A stretch of 64,000 bases of DNA from Catellatospora sp. TT07R-123 (GCF_018327705.1 NZ_BNEM01000002.1:3038001-3102000); one strand, 5' to 3'. Shown: positions 24,339 through 32,850, counted from the first letter of the stretch. Translations and numbers: made by a program. Notes: generated by a model from the letters alone, not told the origin.

Positions 24339-24893
24339 TCAGCGGCCGGACAGGGTGGTGCGGGCGTGTATGAGGGCGAAGCCGAGGAGGTTGAGGCCGG
24401 GCCAGGCGGCCGGGTCGGCGGCGCGCGCGTCGTCGGCGGCCACGCCGATGCCCCACACCGCGTCCAGCGGGCTCGCCTCGACGAGCACCCGATCGCCCGT
24501 GCCGACCAGATAGGACCGCAGGTCGTCGTGCTGGCCGAACTTGGCCAGGCTCGCGGCCACGACGATGTCGAAGCGGTGCTGCCGCCATACGCCCTCGTCG
24601 AAGCCGCGGACCTCGCGGCCGAACGCCTTGGCCTGGGCCGGATGGTCCGCCGACAGGATCTTCGCCGCCGCGGCGCGGTCGCCGAACAGCGTCGCCTTGC
24701 GCCACATCATGTAGTGCTCGGCGCTGGCGAAGACCTCGCCGTCGGCCGTGAACCCGACCGGCCACCATTGGCTCAGGCAGCCGCGGCCGATGCTGCCGTC
24801 GGGCTCGGGCCGGTGGCCCCAGAAGTAGAGGTAGCGGACCCGGGCGCCGGTGGCGCGCAGGGCGATGACGTCGGCGGCGGACTGCGGGATCAC
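24339..24893 (-). CDS. NADAR family protein (N-glycosidase type)
   Basis: A 184-residue YbiA-like NADAR domain protein. The hallmarks are YLYFWGH near residue 22, LSQWWPVGFTADGEVFASAEHYMMWRKA (about 40-66), and the C-terminal LVEASPLDAVWGIGVAADD. NADAR proteins process ADP-ribose-type or riboflavin-intermediate N-glycosides; which activity this one has cannot be read from sequence. Monocistronic; the ATG at 24893 begins MIPQSAADVIAL. Cytosolic. Confidence 0.92.
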   Translation of the reverse strand: MIPQSAADVIALRATGARVRYLYFWGHRPEPDGSIGRGCLSQWWPVGFTADGEVFASAEHYMMWRKATLFGDRAAAAKILSADHPAQAKAFGREVRGFDEGVWRQHRFDIVVAASLAKFGQHDDLRSYLVGTGDRVLVEASPLDAVWGIGVAADDARAADPAAWPGLNLLGFALIHARTTLSGR

Positions 24894-24935
24894 GCCCGAC
24901 AGTGTCGCCGCGAGCCGCCGCCCCCGCCAAGCCGG

Positions 24936-26132
24936 TTACGGGGCGACGCGGGCGTCCCAGTCGATCCGGTGACTGTGCAGCCAGCCGAACATCCGCTTCG
25001 GCGTGAGCACGGTACGCATCATCAGCGGCGCGATCGCGCGGAACACCGCCTGCCCCACCGGCCCGGCGGCCTTGCGGTTGTTCTGCCGCGCCGCGAACGC
25101 CGCCACCCGCTGGACGCGCGGACGCCGCAGCCGCTCGTACGCGGCGAAGGCGGCGGGCAGATCGGGCCGGTCGCGCAGGCAGCGGGCCAGTTCGAGCGCG
25201 CTCTCGACCGCCAGCGACGCGCCCTGGCCGGAGCTGGACGACGGGGCGTGGGCGGAGTCGCCGACCAGCACCATCCGGTCGCGGTGCCAGCGGGGCACCG
25301 CCGGCATGATCTCCGACGGCCCGAACACGTAGAACTCGTGGCCGTCGGCGTGGCGCAGCAGGTCCCGGGCGGGCAGGTCGTCGGCGTGCAGCTCGCGCAA
25401 CCGGTCCAGCCACTGCCCGGCCGGGACCGCCCGCGCCTGCGCCACGGTCAGCGGCTGGTCGTACGGCATGTTGCAGAACCAGCCGACGCGACCGTCGGGC
25501 TGCGTCCAGTACCCCATGAACGATCGCCTGCCCTGCGCGAACCGCATCAGCCCGTCGCTGACCGGACCCTGCCCGCCGTACCCGGCGAACGACTGGAGGC
25601 CGACGTAGCGGGGGCCCGGGGCGGCCGGGTCGATCAGGCCGCGCACCGTCGAGCGGATGCCGTCGGCGCCGACCAGGATGTCGGCCGCGGCGCTGGACCC
25701 GTCGGCGAAGTGGGCGGTGACGCCGTCCGGGGACTCGTCGACGGCGACCAGGCGGCGGCCGTACACGATGGGGATGCCCTGCGCGGCGGCGTGCTCGCGC
25801 AGGACGCGGTGCAGGTCGCCGCGCCAGACGACCCGGCTCGGCGGCAGGCCGGGCACGCCGCCGAACGCCATCATGTCCCGGCCCGTGCCCGCGTCCACGA
25901 TCGCCATGCCCGGCATGACCTGCCCGGCCGCGTTCACCGCGTCGGCCAGGCCGAGCACGTCGAGCGCGGCCAGGCCGTTGGGCGCGACCATCAGGATGCC
26001 GCCGACGCCGTCGGCAGTGTCGTCGTACGCCTCGAAGACGCTCGCCTCGATCCCGGCCCGGCGCAGCGCGAGCGCGGTCACCGGGCCGGCGATGCCGCCC
26101 CCGATCACCAGCGCGGTCCTGGCAGCCGTCAT
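24936..26132 (-). CDS. FAD-dependent monooxygenase
   Basis: A 398-residue PHBH-fold class A flavin monooxygenase. It has the dinucleotide-binding motif VIGGGIAGPVTALALRRAG (about 9-27), the DG motif region ILVGADGIRSTVR, and the GD motif VLVGDSAHAPSSSSGQG. It would hydroxylate an aromatic or related substrate with NAD(P)H. It overlaps the padR gene stop by 4 bases (ATGA), so padR and the monooxygenase form an operon; the PadR is the likely repressor and its ligand may be the substrate. Confidence 0.93.
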   Translation of the reverse strand: MTAARTALVIGGGIAGPVTALALRRAGIEASVFEAYDDTADGVGGILMVAPNGLAALDVLGLADAVNAAGQVMPGMAIVDAGTGRDMMAFGGVPGLPPSRVVWRGDLHRVLREHAAAQGIPIVYGRRLVAVDESPDGVTAHFADGSSAAADILVGADGIRSTVRGLIDPAAPGPRYVGLQSFAGYGGQGPVSDGLMRFAQGRRSFMGYWTQPDGRVGWFCNMPYDQPLTVAQARAVPAGQWLDRLRELHADDLPARDLLRHADGHEFYVFGPSEIMPAVPRWHRDRMVLVGDSAHAPSSSSGQGASLAVESALELARCLRDRPDLPAAFAAYERLRRPRVQRVAAFAARQNNRKAAGPVGQAVFRAIAPLMMRTVLTPKRMFGWLHSHRIDWDARVAP

Positions 26133-26737
26133 GTCAGTCTCCCCATCACCTCGTGCCACCGCCGGACGTACTCCGGCTCCTGAAGCGACTGGATGACCTC
26201 GGTGACCAGGCGGCGCTCGGCCTCGAGCACCACCCGCCGGTACTCCTCCTCCACCAGGAAGATCCACGGCAGGCCGCCGTCGGTCGACGCCTTGATCATG
26301 CCGCCGACCTCGTCGAGCTGCGCGGCCAGCGCCGCCAGCCGCCGCTGGAGCAGCGGCACCGCCTCCTCGGGCGGCAACGCCGCCAGCAGCGACAGCGCGA
26401 CGCCGAACTGCGGATACTCGTGCTTCGGCTCGGCGACGAGCTCGCGCATCCAGTCGAGGAACTCGGCCCGCCCCGCGTCGGTGATCGCATAGACGGTGCG
26501 TTCCGGGCGCTGGGTGTCGCGCACCGTCTCCCGCTCGGCGATGAAACCAGCCTTGAGCAGCTGTTCCACCACCATGTACAGCGAGCTGCGGTTGTACTTG
26601 ATGTTGCGGTCCTTGCCGTGCTCCTGCAGGCGCCGACCCATCTCGTACGGATGCATCGCCTCGACGACCATCTCGGCCAGCACCGCCAGTGCCAGCGGGT
26701 TTCCCACCTTCCGCCGCTTCTCAGCCACGTCCGTCAT
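26129..26737 (-). CDS. PadR family transcriptional regulator
   Basis: A 202-residue PadR with winged helix at about 12-85 (LALAVLAEMVVEAMHPYEMGRRLQEHG, IKYNRSSLYMVVEQLLKAGFI) and a C-terminal Vir_act_alpha_C-like dimerisation domain ending REPEYVRRWHEV-type sequence. It probably represses its own operon with the monooxygenase. A well-formed promoter lies 16-45 bases upstream, overlapping a GACTAGTC palindrome. The leader is short, and AAGG immediately precedes the ATG, so the message may be nearly leaderless. Confidence 0.92.
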   Translation of the reverse strand: MTDVAEKRRKVGNPLALAVLAEMVVEAMHPYEMGRRLQEHGKDRNIKYNRSSLYMVVEQLLKAGFIAERETVRDTQRPERTVYAITDAGRAEFLDWMRELVAEPKHEYPQFGVALSLLAALPPEEAVPLLQRRLAALAAQLDEVGGMIKASTDGGLPWIFLVEEEYRRVVLEAERRLVTEVIQSLQEPEYVRRWHEVMGRLT

Positions 26738-26753
26738 CCTTAGTCAGTCCCGA

Positions 26754-26782
26754 CTATACATGTGTGACTAGTCAGCATCAAC
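26754..26782 (-). promoter_or_regulatory. padR-monooxygenase promoter with embedded palindrome
   Basis: On the minus strand: -35 TTGATG (26777-26782), 17-base spacer, -10 TATAGT (26754-26759). The spacer holds GACTAGTC, a perfect 8-base palindrome suited to PadR binding. Confidence 0.6.
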
Positions 26783-26833
26783 TAATCCTCCGCCGACTAC
26801 CCGTCCCCCCGCCGCCCCACAGCATCCCCCTTC

Positions 26834-26876
26834 CCCGTTGATCATGAACTTATGGCCGTGTTCGACGGCGTGTCGC
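26834..26876. repeat. Intergenic repeat family A, copy 3
   Basis: GTTGATCATGAACTTATGG followed by GTTCGACGGCGTGTCG, nearly identical to the copies flanking the GNAT gene 22 kb away. It lies in the 400-base gap between padR and arsR; the rest of that gap is C-rich, with a CAGCGATCTC-ended partial family E copy at 26986-27050. Confidence 0.75.
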
Positions 26877-26985
26877 CACCCCACCACCGTGATCACCCGC
26901 CCCTAGCCCCACCGAAGAGGCCAAGCCCGACCCCGGCGGGACGAAACCACCGCCCAAAGCGCCCCGAAACAGCGATCACGCCGCG

Positions 26986-27050
26986 TTGATCGTCGCCAGC
27001 GGTCAGATAGCGCCGCCGCAGCACACCTTTCGACCGCAGACAGCGATCTC
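26986..27050. repeat. Partial family E element
   Basis: Ends with GACCGCAGACAGCGATCT, a stretch also present exactly at 44645-44662. The left end (TTGATCGTCGCC) diverges from the AGATCGCCG terminus of the other copies. Confidence 0.4.
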
Positions 27051-27197
27051 CAGCCCCCAACCCGGCAGCGCGCCCGGCGCCCACCCGCCCGGCGCCCACC
27101 CGCTCCGCGCTCACCGCCCGACCAGCCCGCACCGGCAAACCCGCTGTCCTTTTCGGTTGCAGTACGTGCCGCCGTTGCCGATATCCCCGCTCACAGT

Positions 27198-27241
27198 CTT
27201 GCAGAATTTGGTTTGCAAACAGAATTCTGCAAGCCTAGAGT
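27198..27241 (+). promoter_or_regulatory. Nested palindromic operator and promoter of arsR-type gene
   Basis: Outer arms CTTGCAGAATT (27198-27208) and AATTCTGCAAG (27223-27233) enclose an inner palindrome GTTTGCAAAC (27211-27220). A -35 TTGCAA (27213) and -10 TAGAGT (27236), 17 bases apart, overlap it. The start codon lies 8 bases after the -10, so the message is probably leaderless. Confidence 0.7.
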
Positions 27242-27248
27242 GGTTCTC

Positions 27249-27806
27249 ATGACCGATGAGATCAAGCAGATCGCCAACGTCGACGAGTTCCGGGCACTGG
27301 CCCATCCGCTGCGGGTGCAGTTGCTGGGGGCGCTGCGCGAGCATGGCCCCGCCACCGCCACCGAGCTGGCCCAGCGGTTCGCCACCGACACCGGCTCCAC
27401 CAGCTACCACCTGCGCAAACTCGCCGAGTTCGGCTTCATCGCCGAGACGGGCGAGCCGGGCCACCCGCGCGCCAGGCGCTGGCAGGCCGTACACCGGCTG
27501 ACGGACTGGGATCCGGTGGCCATGGCGGGCAGCGCGCAGGGCCGCGAGGCGGTCGCGGTGATCCGGCGGCAGCAGGTCGAGACCCTGGCCGCGGACATCC
27601 GGGCGTACGAGGCGGCCGAGACGACCCTGCCCACCGAGTGGATCGAGGCGAGCGGCGTGGGCGACCTCGTCGTGCGCCTGACCCCGACCTCACTCAACCA
27701 GCTCTGGCAGCGCTTCTACGCGCACGTGGACGAGCTGGTCGCCCACGACGCCGGCGCCACCGACGCCCGCACCGTCAGCGTCATCGTCTCCGGCCTCCCC
27801 CGCTGA
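27249..27806 (+). CDS. ArsR-type winged-helix regulator
   Basis: A 185-residue regulator with an ArsR/HTH_20 winged helix at about 8-85: FRALAHPLRVQLLGALREHGPATATELAQRF, then TGSTSYHLRKLAEFGFIAE. No cysteine metal site is seen, so it is more likely a metabolite- or stress-responsive member. The C-terminal 100 residues are helical with a conserved WIEASGVGDLVVRLT-type segment as in many Streptomyces regulators of transporters. Start at the ATG 8 bases after the -10; an upstream TTG lies inside the operator and is unlikely. No transporter gene is adjacent. Confidence 0.9.
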   Translation: MTDEIKQIANVDEFRALAHPLRVQLLGALREHGPATATELAQRFATDTGSTSYHLRKLAEFGFIAETGEPGHPRARRWQAVHRLTDWDPVAMAGSAQGREAVAVIRRQQVETLAADIRAYEAAETTLPTEWIEASGVGDLVVRLTPTSLNQLWQRFYAHVDELVAHDAGATDARTVSVIVSGLPR

Positions 27807-27846
27807 CCCGCGCCGCCCAGCGCCCAGCGCCACGCACCCCAAGATC

Positions 27847-27913
27847 CGCGAAGTCGCCGGGCAATCGGGCGAATGAGGCCGCAAGATACGCCCGATTGCC
27901 CGGCAACTTGCGG
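27847..27913. repeat. Intergenic palindrome family B, copy 2 (inverted orientation)
   Basis: Arms share GCCGGGCAATCGGGCG; the loop, read on the minus strand, is TATCTTGCGGCCTCATT, matching the loop of copy 1 at most positions. The element is thus inverted relative to copy 1. Confidence 0.92.
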
Positions 27914-27939
27914 GGTCTTGGGCGAGGCGCGGGCGGGCG

Positions 27940-28100
27940 GACGCGCAGGACGCGTGGGGCCGGCAGGACGCGTGGGGACGGCGGGACGGCGGGACGCGTG
28001 GGGCGGGCGGGCCGGCGGGACGCGTGGGGCGGGCGGGCCGGCGGGACGCGTGGGGACGGCGGGACGCGGGGCGCGTGGGGTGGGCGGGACGTGCGGGGGC
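27940..28100. repeat. G-rich minisatellite with repeated GGACGCGTGGGG
   Basis: At least five copies of GGACGCGTGGGG in irregular G-rich units. Together with palindrome B2 it fills the 369-base gap before the acyltransferase gene. No promoter is evident within it. Confidence 0.85.
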
Positions 28101-28175
28101 TGGGCGGGAGTGGTGTGGGGCTCGATGGGTCGCGCCCCGCGCACGGCCGCGCAGGGGTGGCTCTACTGTTACGCC

Positions 28176-28904
28176 ATGTCGGACCGCATCTACCCGCCGG
28201 TGATCGCCCTCGCGAAGGCCTCCTTCCGCCTGCTGTCCATGCGTATCACGGTCGAGGGGGCCGAACATGTGCCCGCCTCGGGCGGCGCGGTGATCGCCAG
28301 CAACCACATCAGCTACCTGGACTTCATCTTCGCCGGGTTCGGCGCCTGGCCGGCGCGGCGGCTGGTCCGCTTCATGGCGAAGAAGGAGATCTTCGACAAC
28401 CGGTACGCCGGGCCGCTGATGCGGGGGATGCACCACATCCCGGTGGACCGGGACGCGGGGCTGTCGTCGTACAAGGCGGCGCTGGCCGCGCTGAAGTCGG
28501 GCGAGGTGGTCGGGGTGTTCCCCGAGGCCACGATCGACCAGTCGTTCACGGTGAAGGACATCAAGAGCGGGGCGGCGCGGCTGGCGGCCACGACCGGGGT
28601 GCCGCTGATCCCGATGGCGCTGTGGGGCACGCAGCGGTTCTGGACCAAGGGGCGACCGAGGAACCTGCTCCAGCGAAACATCCCGGTGACGATCCTGGTC
28701 GGCGAGCCGATGCACCCGGCCCGCCGGGACAAGCAGGAAGACGTCGCGGCCGAGCTACGGTTGCGGATGAAGGCGCTCCTAAATCGGGCGCAGCAGGATT
28801 ATCCGGATAAGCCTCGCGGCCCCGAGGACTCCTGGTGGCTGCCCGCCCACCTGGGCGGGAGCGCGCCGGAACCTCAGTCGATCGAGGAGACCGAGGACGA
28901 GTAG
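28176..28904 (+). CDS. PlsC-type 1-acyl-glycerol-3-phosphate acyltransferase
   Basis: A 242-residue lysophospholipid acyltransferase. The catalytic HX4D box is NHISYLD (about 46-52), the glycerophosphate region is FPEATI, and a membrane-proximal helix at the N-terminus (YPPVIALAKASFRLL) anchors it to the inner membrane. It transfers acyl chains in phospholipid or glycolipid synthesis. The ATG at 28176 is preferred; longer frames run into the minisatellite. The following gene is an acyl-ACP desaturase on the same strand, fitting a lipid-modification pair, although a double palindrome between them suggests a separate promoter. Confidence 0.9.
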   Translation: MSDRIYPPVIALAKASFRLLSMRITVEGAEHVPASGGAVIASNHISYLDFIFAGFGAWPARRLVRFMAKKEIFDNRYAGPLMRGMHHIPVDRDAGLSSYKAALAALKSGEVVGVFPEATIDQSFTVKDIKSGAARLAATTGVPLIPMALWGTQRFWTKGRPRNLLQRNIPVTILVGEPMHPARRDKQEDVAAELRLRMKALLNRAQQDYPDKPRGPEDSWWLPAHLGGSAPEPQSIEETEDE

Positions 28905-28933
28905 CTACGGTGTCGTAGGTTACGGTACCGTAG
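28905..28933. promoter_or_regulatory. Tandem 14-base palindromes upstream of desaturase
   Basis: CTACGGTGTCGTAG (28905-28918) followed one base later by TTACGGTACCGTAG (28920-28933), each an imperfect or perfect inverted repeat of the CTACGGTxxCGTAG type. This looks like two adjacent sites for a TetR-like fatty-acid regulator. Confidence 0.65.
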
Positions 28934-28958
28934 TCTCGAACCTCTGGAGGCACTGCGT

Positions 28959-29897
28959 ATGACCGAGACCGTCGACACGATTGCCCTGCTCAAAGAGCTG
29001 GAGCCGGTAGTCGAGAGCAACCTCAACCGACACCTGGCAACCGCCAAGGAGTGGTTCCCACACGAGTACGTCCCGTGGAGCCAGGGCACCGATTTCGACG
29101 GCGTGCTCGGTGGACAGGCGTGGGAGCCGGGCCAGTCCAAGCTGTCGGACGTGGCCCGCACCTCGCTGATCGTGAACCTGCTCACCGAGGACAACCTGCC
29201 CAGCTACCACCACGAGATCGCGACGCTGTACGGCCGCGACGGCGCGTGGGGCACCTGGGTGCACCGCTGGACCGCCGAGGAGGGCCGTCACGGCACCGCC
29301 ATCCGCGACTACCTGCTGACCACGCGCGCGGTCGACCCGGTGGCGCTGGAGCGGGCCCGGATGACGCACATGGAGGGCGGCTTCACCGCCGACCACCCCG
29401 ACCTGCTCGGCTCGCTGTCGTACGTCTCGTTCCAGGAGCTCGCGACGCGGGTCTCGCACCGCAACACCGGGCGCGTCAGCGGCGACCCGATCTGCGACCA
29501 GCTGCTGGCCAAGGTCGCCGCGGACGAGAACCTGCACATGCTCTTCTACCGCAACCTGCTCAGCGCCGCGTTCGAGCTGGCGCCCAACGCCGCCATGGAC
29601 GCGGTGCGCCGGGTGGTGAAGGACTTCCAGATGCCGGGGCACACGATCGAGAACTTCGGCCGCAAGTCGGTCCAGATCGCCGTGGCGGGTATCTACGACC
29701 TGCGCATCCACCACGACGAGGTGGTGCAGCCGGTGCTGCGCCAGCTGCGCGTGATGGAGCGCGACAACCTCGGCCCCGACGGCGAGCAGGCCCGCGAGGA
29801 CCTGGCCGAGTTCGTGGCCGGGCTGGACAAGGCCGCGACCCGGTTCGAGGAGAAGCGGGAAGCCTCGCGCGCCCGCGCCGCAGCCCGAGCCGCCTGA
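28959..29897 (+). CDS. Acyl-ACP desaturase (DesA-like, soluble di-iron)
   Basis: A 312-residue FA_desaturase_2 protein that introduces a double bond into acyl-ACP using a di-iron centre. The iron ligands are visible: E in TEDNLPSYHHEI, EEGRH in WTAEEGRHG, and DENLH in AADENLHMLFYR, giving the EENRHG-like and DENLH pairs typical of the family. The C-terminal 30 residues are an Ala/Arg/Glu coiled segment. Start supported by GGAGG 8 bases upstream. Controlled in all likelihood by the tandem palindromes and ended by the long-arm inverted repeat at 29965. Confidence 0.95.
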   Translation: MTETVDTIALLKELEPVVESNLNRHLATAKEWFPHEYVPWSQGTDFDGVLGGQAWEPGQSKLSDVARTSLIVNLLTEDNLPSYHHEIATLYGRDGAWGTWVHRWTAEEGRHGTAIRDYLLTTRAVDPVALERARMTHMEGGFTADHPDLLGSLSYVSFQELATRVSHRNTGRVSGDPICDQLLAKVAADENLHMLFYRNLLSAAFELAPNAAMDAVRRVVKDFQMPGHTIENFGRKSVQIAVAGIYDLRIHHDEVVQPVLRQLRVMERDNLGPDGEQAREDLAEFVAGLDKAATRFEEKREASRARAAARAA

Positions 29898-29964
29898 CCG
29901 GGGCGAGGCTGCCTGACCGGGGCGAGCCGGCCCGACCCGAGCGGGGCGACGGCCACATAGCATT

Positions 29965-30023
29965 GACGCTGGCCTATCTAGAGCACGGATTGTGGAAATC
30001 CGTCTACTAGATAGGCCAGCGTC
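29965..30023. repeat. Intergenic palindrome family C, copy 1
   Basis: Perfect 17-base arms GACGCTGGCCTATCTAG (29965-29981 and 30007-30023) with an inner 7-base stem (ACGGATT/AATCCGT) in the loop. It separates convergent desaturase and dehydrogenase genes, so it may end both transcripts. A second family member is at 42710-42782. Confidence 0.9.
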
Positions 30024-30063
30024 GATTAAAAACCGGGGCGCCGGGCGGAGCCGGGGCGCGGTG

Positions 30064-32850
30064 TCAGGAACCGGTGATGATCAGGGAGATGTCGTCGTTG
30101 AGGTCGGCGCCGACGTACTTGTGGTCGCCGGGGGCGTAGAAGCGGCACGGGCTGATCGCCGCCGCGCCCTTGGCACTGTCGTGGCGGCAGACCACCGCAC
30201 GGGTGCCCGAGGCCACCTTCAGCGAGGTGACCTGGTCGTTGCCGACCGCGCCGAGGTTGCCGGACTGGAAGACGCCGGGGCCCAGCTTGGTCGAGGCGCC
30301 CTTGAAGTCCTTGTCGCGGTACACGGTGACCCGGGTGCCGCCGCTCGGGCCGGCCTGCACGGCCAGCAGCGAGATGCGGTTGTCCAGCGGCTGGCCCGCC
30401 AGCGAGTGGTTGCCCTCGCCGTAGGTGTGGCAGGGGCCGAGGTCGCCGGTGTTCTTGTGCCCGACGCTGTCGTTGTCGCAGGCCACCACGTGGTAGCCGG
30501 GCTCGACCCGGAACGAGGTGATGGCGTCGTTGCCGACCGTCTTGAGCTGGCCGGGCTTGGCTTCGTACACGCCGGGGCCGAAGGCCTGCCGCTGGCCCGC
30601 GAACCCGGCGTCGCTGAACGCCGTGACGGCGGGGCCGCCGACCGCGATCAGCGCGATCTGGTTGTCGAAGGCGGTGCCGACGTTGAACTGGCCGGGGCCG
30701 AAGAAGCGGCACGGGCCGACCTCGCCGGTGTTGAGGCCGCCGCTGCGGTCGTTCTTGCAGACCACGGCCCGGTAGCCCTCGGCGACGCTCAGCGAGCTGG
30801 TCATGGTGTCGCCGACCTGGCTGAGCTCCCCGGCGGTGGCCTCGTAGCCGCCCACGCCGAGCGACTGCGACGGGCCGGTCCCGTCGGCGCCCCGGTACGC
30901 GATCGCGCCGGTGCCCTGGGTGGGCTCGGACATGACGCTGATCAGCGACGGCTTGTCGTTGAGGTCGGCGCCGACGTAGTCGTGCTGGCCCGCGCCGTAG
31001 TAGCGGCACAGGCCGAGGCTGCCCGCGTTGGTGCGGCCGCCCGCGCTGTCGTCGGCGCAGACCACGGCCCGGTAGCCGGGGGCCACCCGCAGCGAGCTGA
31101 TCTTGTCGTTGCCGACCGCGGCCAGGTCGCCCTTGCTCGCGTCGAACACGCCCGCGCCGAACGACTGGAAGCCGCCCTTGAAGTCGCGGTCGGTGTAGGC
31201 GACCACCGGGGCGTCGGCCTGCTGCGGCACGTACCGGATGCGGTAGATCTTGGCGCTGCGGCCGGTCGGGCCCTCCGACGCGGAGTCGGGGTAGAGCCCG
31301 GAGAAGTAGATCCCGTCCGGACCGGCGGTGATGCCGGCGACCGTGGTCTTGCCGCCGCCGTTGTACTCGACCAGGGTCTTCGGGCCGGTCGCCGAGCCGT
31401 CGGCGTTGAAGCCGAACTCGACCACCCGCTTGCCCTTCTCCTGCGGGCCGGTGGCGTACGTCGGCCCGCTCTCGGACACGAACGCGTGCCCCCACGTGTC
31501 CTCGGGGAAGCCGGAGGCGTGGTGCACGCTCGGCTCGGCGAAGGTGATGTCGACCGGCGCGTGGGTGTGCTCCCAGTTGTAGAGCGCCCTGGTCTTCATG
31601 TCGGTGGCGCCGCCGTCCCAGCCGTAGTCGGCGCCGCGGTCCACGCGGGCGAACCGGTCGTTGGCGCCGGGGCCGTTCTCCACCTCGTACAGCTTGCCGT
31701 CGCTGGCCCGCCACGCGCCGCCGAACGGGTTGCGCAGGCCGTACGCGAAGATGTAGTCGTGCGAGTCGATGCCGTCTGAGCTGTCGTAGAACGGGTTGTC
31801 GCTGGGCGCCGAGCCGTCCAGGTTCATCCGCAGGATCTTGCCGCGGAAGGAGTTCTTGTCCTGGGCGCGGTTCGGGTCCATCCCGTCACCCATGTGGACG
31901 TAGAGCTTGCCGTCGGGACCGATGCTCAGGTTCGAGATCTGGTGCGAGGCGCTCTGCGGCTCCTTGTCCATCCGGATGACCGTGGACGCCGACGCCGCGG
32001 TCAGGCCGCCGTCGGTGCTGTGGAAGCGGACCACCTTGGGCAGGATGTCGCCGCCGTCCTGGTACACCATCGCGGCGAACACGTCGCCGCTGGCGGGGTC
32101 GACGGTCAGCCCGGTCACGCCCATCTCGCCGGAGCCGGGGAAGTCGCCGGTCGGGTTGAAGTTCAGCAGGTTCTTGGCGTACGTGCTGGTCGAGAAGTCG
32201 CCGTGGACGACCTTGACCTGGCCGTACAGCTCGCTGACGTAGAACAGCGGCTTGGCCGGGTCGACGGTCTGGCCCGGGGTCATCGCGATGTCGACGGGCA
32301 GCTGGAAACCGCCCGCGACCTCCTCGACCCGGTAGCCGGGCTGCTTGACGATCCACTGCGGTGCGTCGGGCAGCGGCTGGCGCTCCTTGGCGGTGCGGAA
32401 CGGCCGCGTCGACCAGGTGCTCCACTCGGTGGCCGGGTCGCCGCTGTTGTCGCGGAAGCGCACCCGTACCTCGTAGTCCCGGTCCGGGATGAGGTCGTGG
32501 CGGCCGGCGTGCGAGCCCTCGAAGATGCCGTCGCCGAGGTGGGTGTGCACCTTCTGCGTGCCGCCGATGCAGTTGCTGTACCAGACGCGCTCGCCCTCGC
32601 CGGTGCGGATCTCCCAGTCGCTGCACAGGTGCGCGTCACCGTCGGCGTCGTGGAACGGCGCCGTCTCCATGTGCACGTCGGCCGCGCTGACCAGCATGTT
32701 GTCGACACCGGGCTCGGTGATCTGCGGCGCGTCGGGGGCGCCCGCCGCCAGGGCCGCCGCGGCGGGGAGCGCCGTCGCCAGGGGCGAGCCCATGATGAAC
32801 AGTCCTGACGTCAGCACCGCGCCGACAGCCCTGGATCTCTTGGTACCCAT
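30064..32850 (-). CDS. Secreted glucose/sorbosone dehydrogenase with four beta-gamma-crystallin modules
   Basis: A 928-residue exported protein: signal peptide about 1-38, an N-terminal beta-sandwich-like region to about 165, then a PQQ-type glucose/sorbosone dehydrogenase beta-propeller (about 170-545) with DYIFAYGLRNPFGG, RGKILRMNLDG and WGHAFVSESG. Residues about 550-928 are four tandem Greek-key modules starting at VVAYTDRDF, AIAYRGADG, AVTAFSDAG and VTVYRDKDF. They carry the calcium motif of beta-gamma-crystallins: NDKISS, GDTMTS, NDAITS, NDQVTS, and second-half LNDKPS, DNQIAL, DNRISL, NDDISL. Each module has paired Cys. Start at 32850 follows GGAGGG and gives the signal. The dehydrogenase would oxidise sugars at the cell surface. 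Confidence 0.9.
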   Translation of the reverse strand: MGTKRSRAVGAVLTSGLFIMGSPLATALPAAAALAAGAPDAPQITEPGVDNMLVSAADVHMETAPFHDADGDAHLCSDWEIRTGEGERVWYSNCIGGTQKVHTHLGDGIFEGSHAGRHDLIPDRDYEVRVRFRDNSGDPATEWSTWSTRPFRTAKERQPLPDAPQWIVKQPGYRVEEVAGGFQLPVDIAMTPGQTVDPAKPLFYVSELYGQVKVVHGDFSTSTYAKNLLNFNPTGDFPGSGEMGVTGLTVDPASGDVFAAMVYQDGGDILPKVVRFHSTDGGLTAASASTVIRMDKEPQSASHQISNLSIGPDGKLYVHMGDGMDPNRAQDKNSFRGKILRMNLDGSAPSDNPFYDSSDGIDSHDYIFAYGLRNPFGGAWRASDGKLYEVENGPGANDRFARVDRGADYGWDGGATDMKTRALYNWEHTHAPVDITFAEPSVHHASGFPEDTWGHAFVSESGPTYATGPQEKGKRVVEFGFNADGSATGPKTLVEYNGGGKTTVAGITAGPDGIYFSGLYPDSASEGPTGRSAKIYRIRYVPQQADAPVVAYTDRDFKGGFQSFGAGVFDASKGDLAAVGNDKISSLRVAPGYRAVVCADDSAGGRTNAGSLGLCRYYGAGQHDYVGADLNDKPSLISVMSEPTQGTGAIAYRGADGTGPSQSLGVGGYEATAGELSQVGDTMTSSLSVAEGYRAVVCKNDRSGGLNTGEVGPCRFFGPGQFNVGTAFDNQIALIAVGGPAVTAFSDAGFAGQRQAFGPGVYEAKPGQLKTVGNDAITSFRVEPGYHVVACDNDSVGHKNTGDLGPCHTYGEGNHSLAGQPLDNRISLLAVQAGPSGGTRVTVYRDKDFKGASTKLGPGVFQSGNLGAVGNDQVTSLKVASGTRAVVCRHDSAKGAAAISPCRFYAPGDHKYVGADLNDDISLIITGS

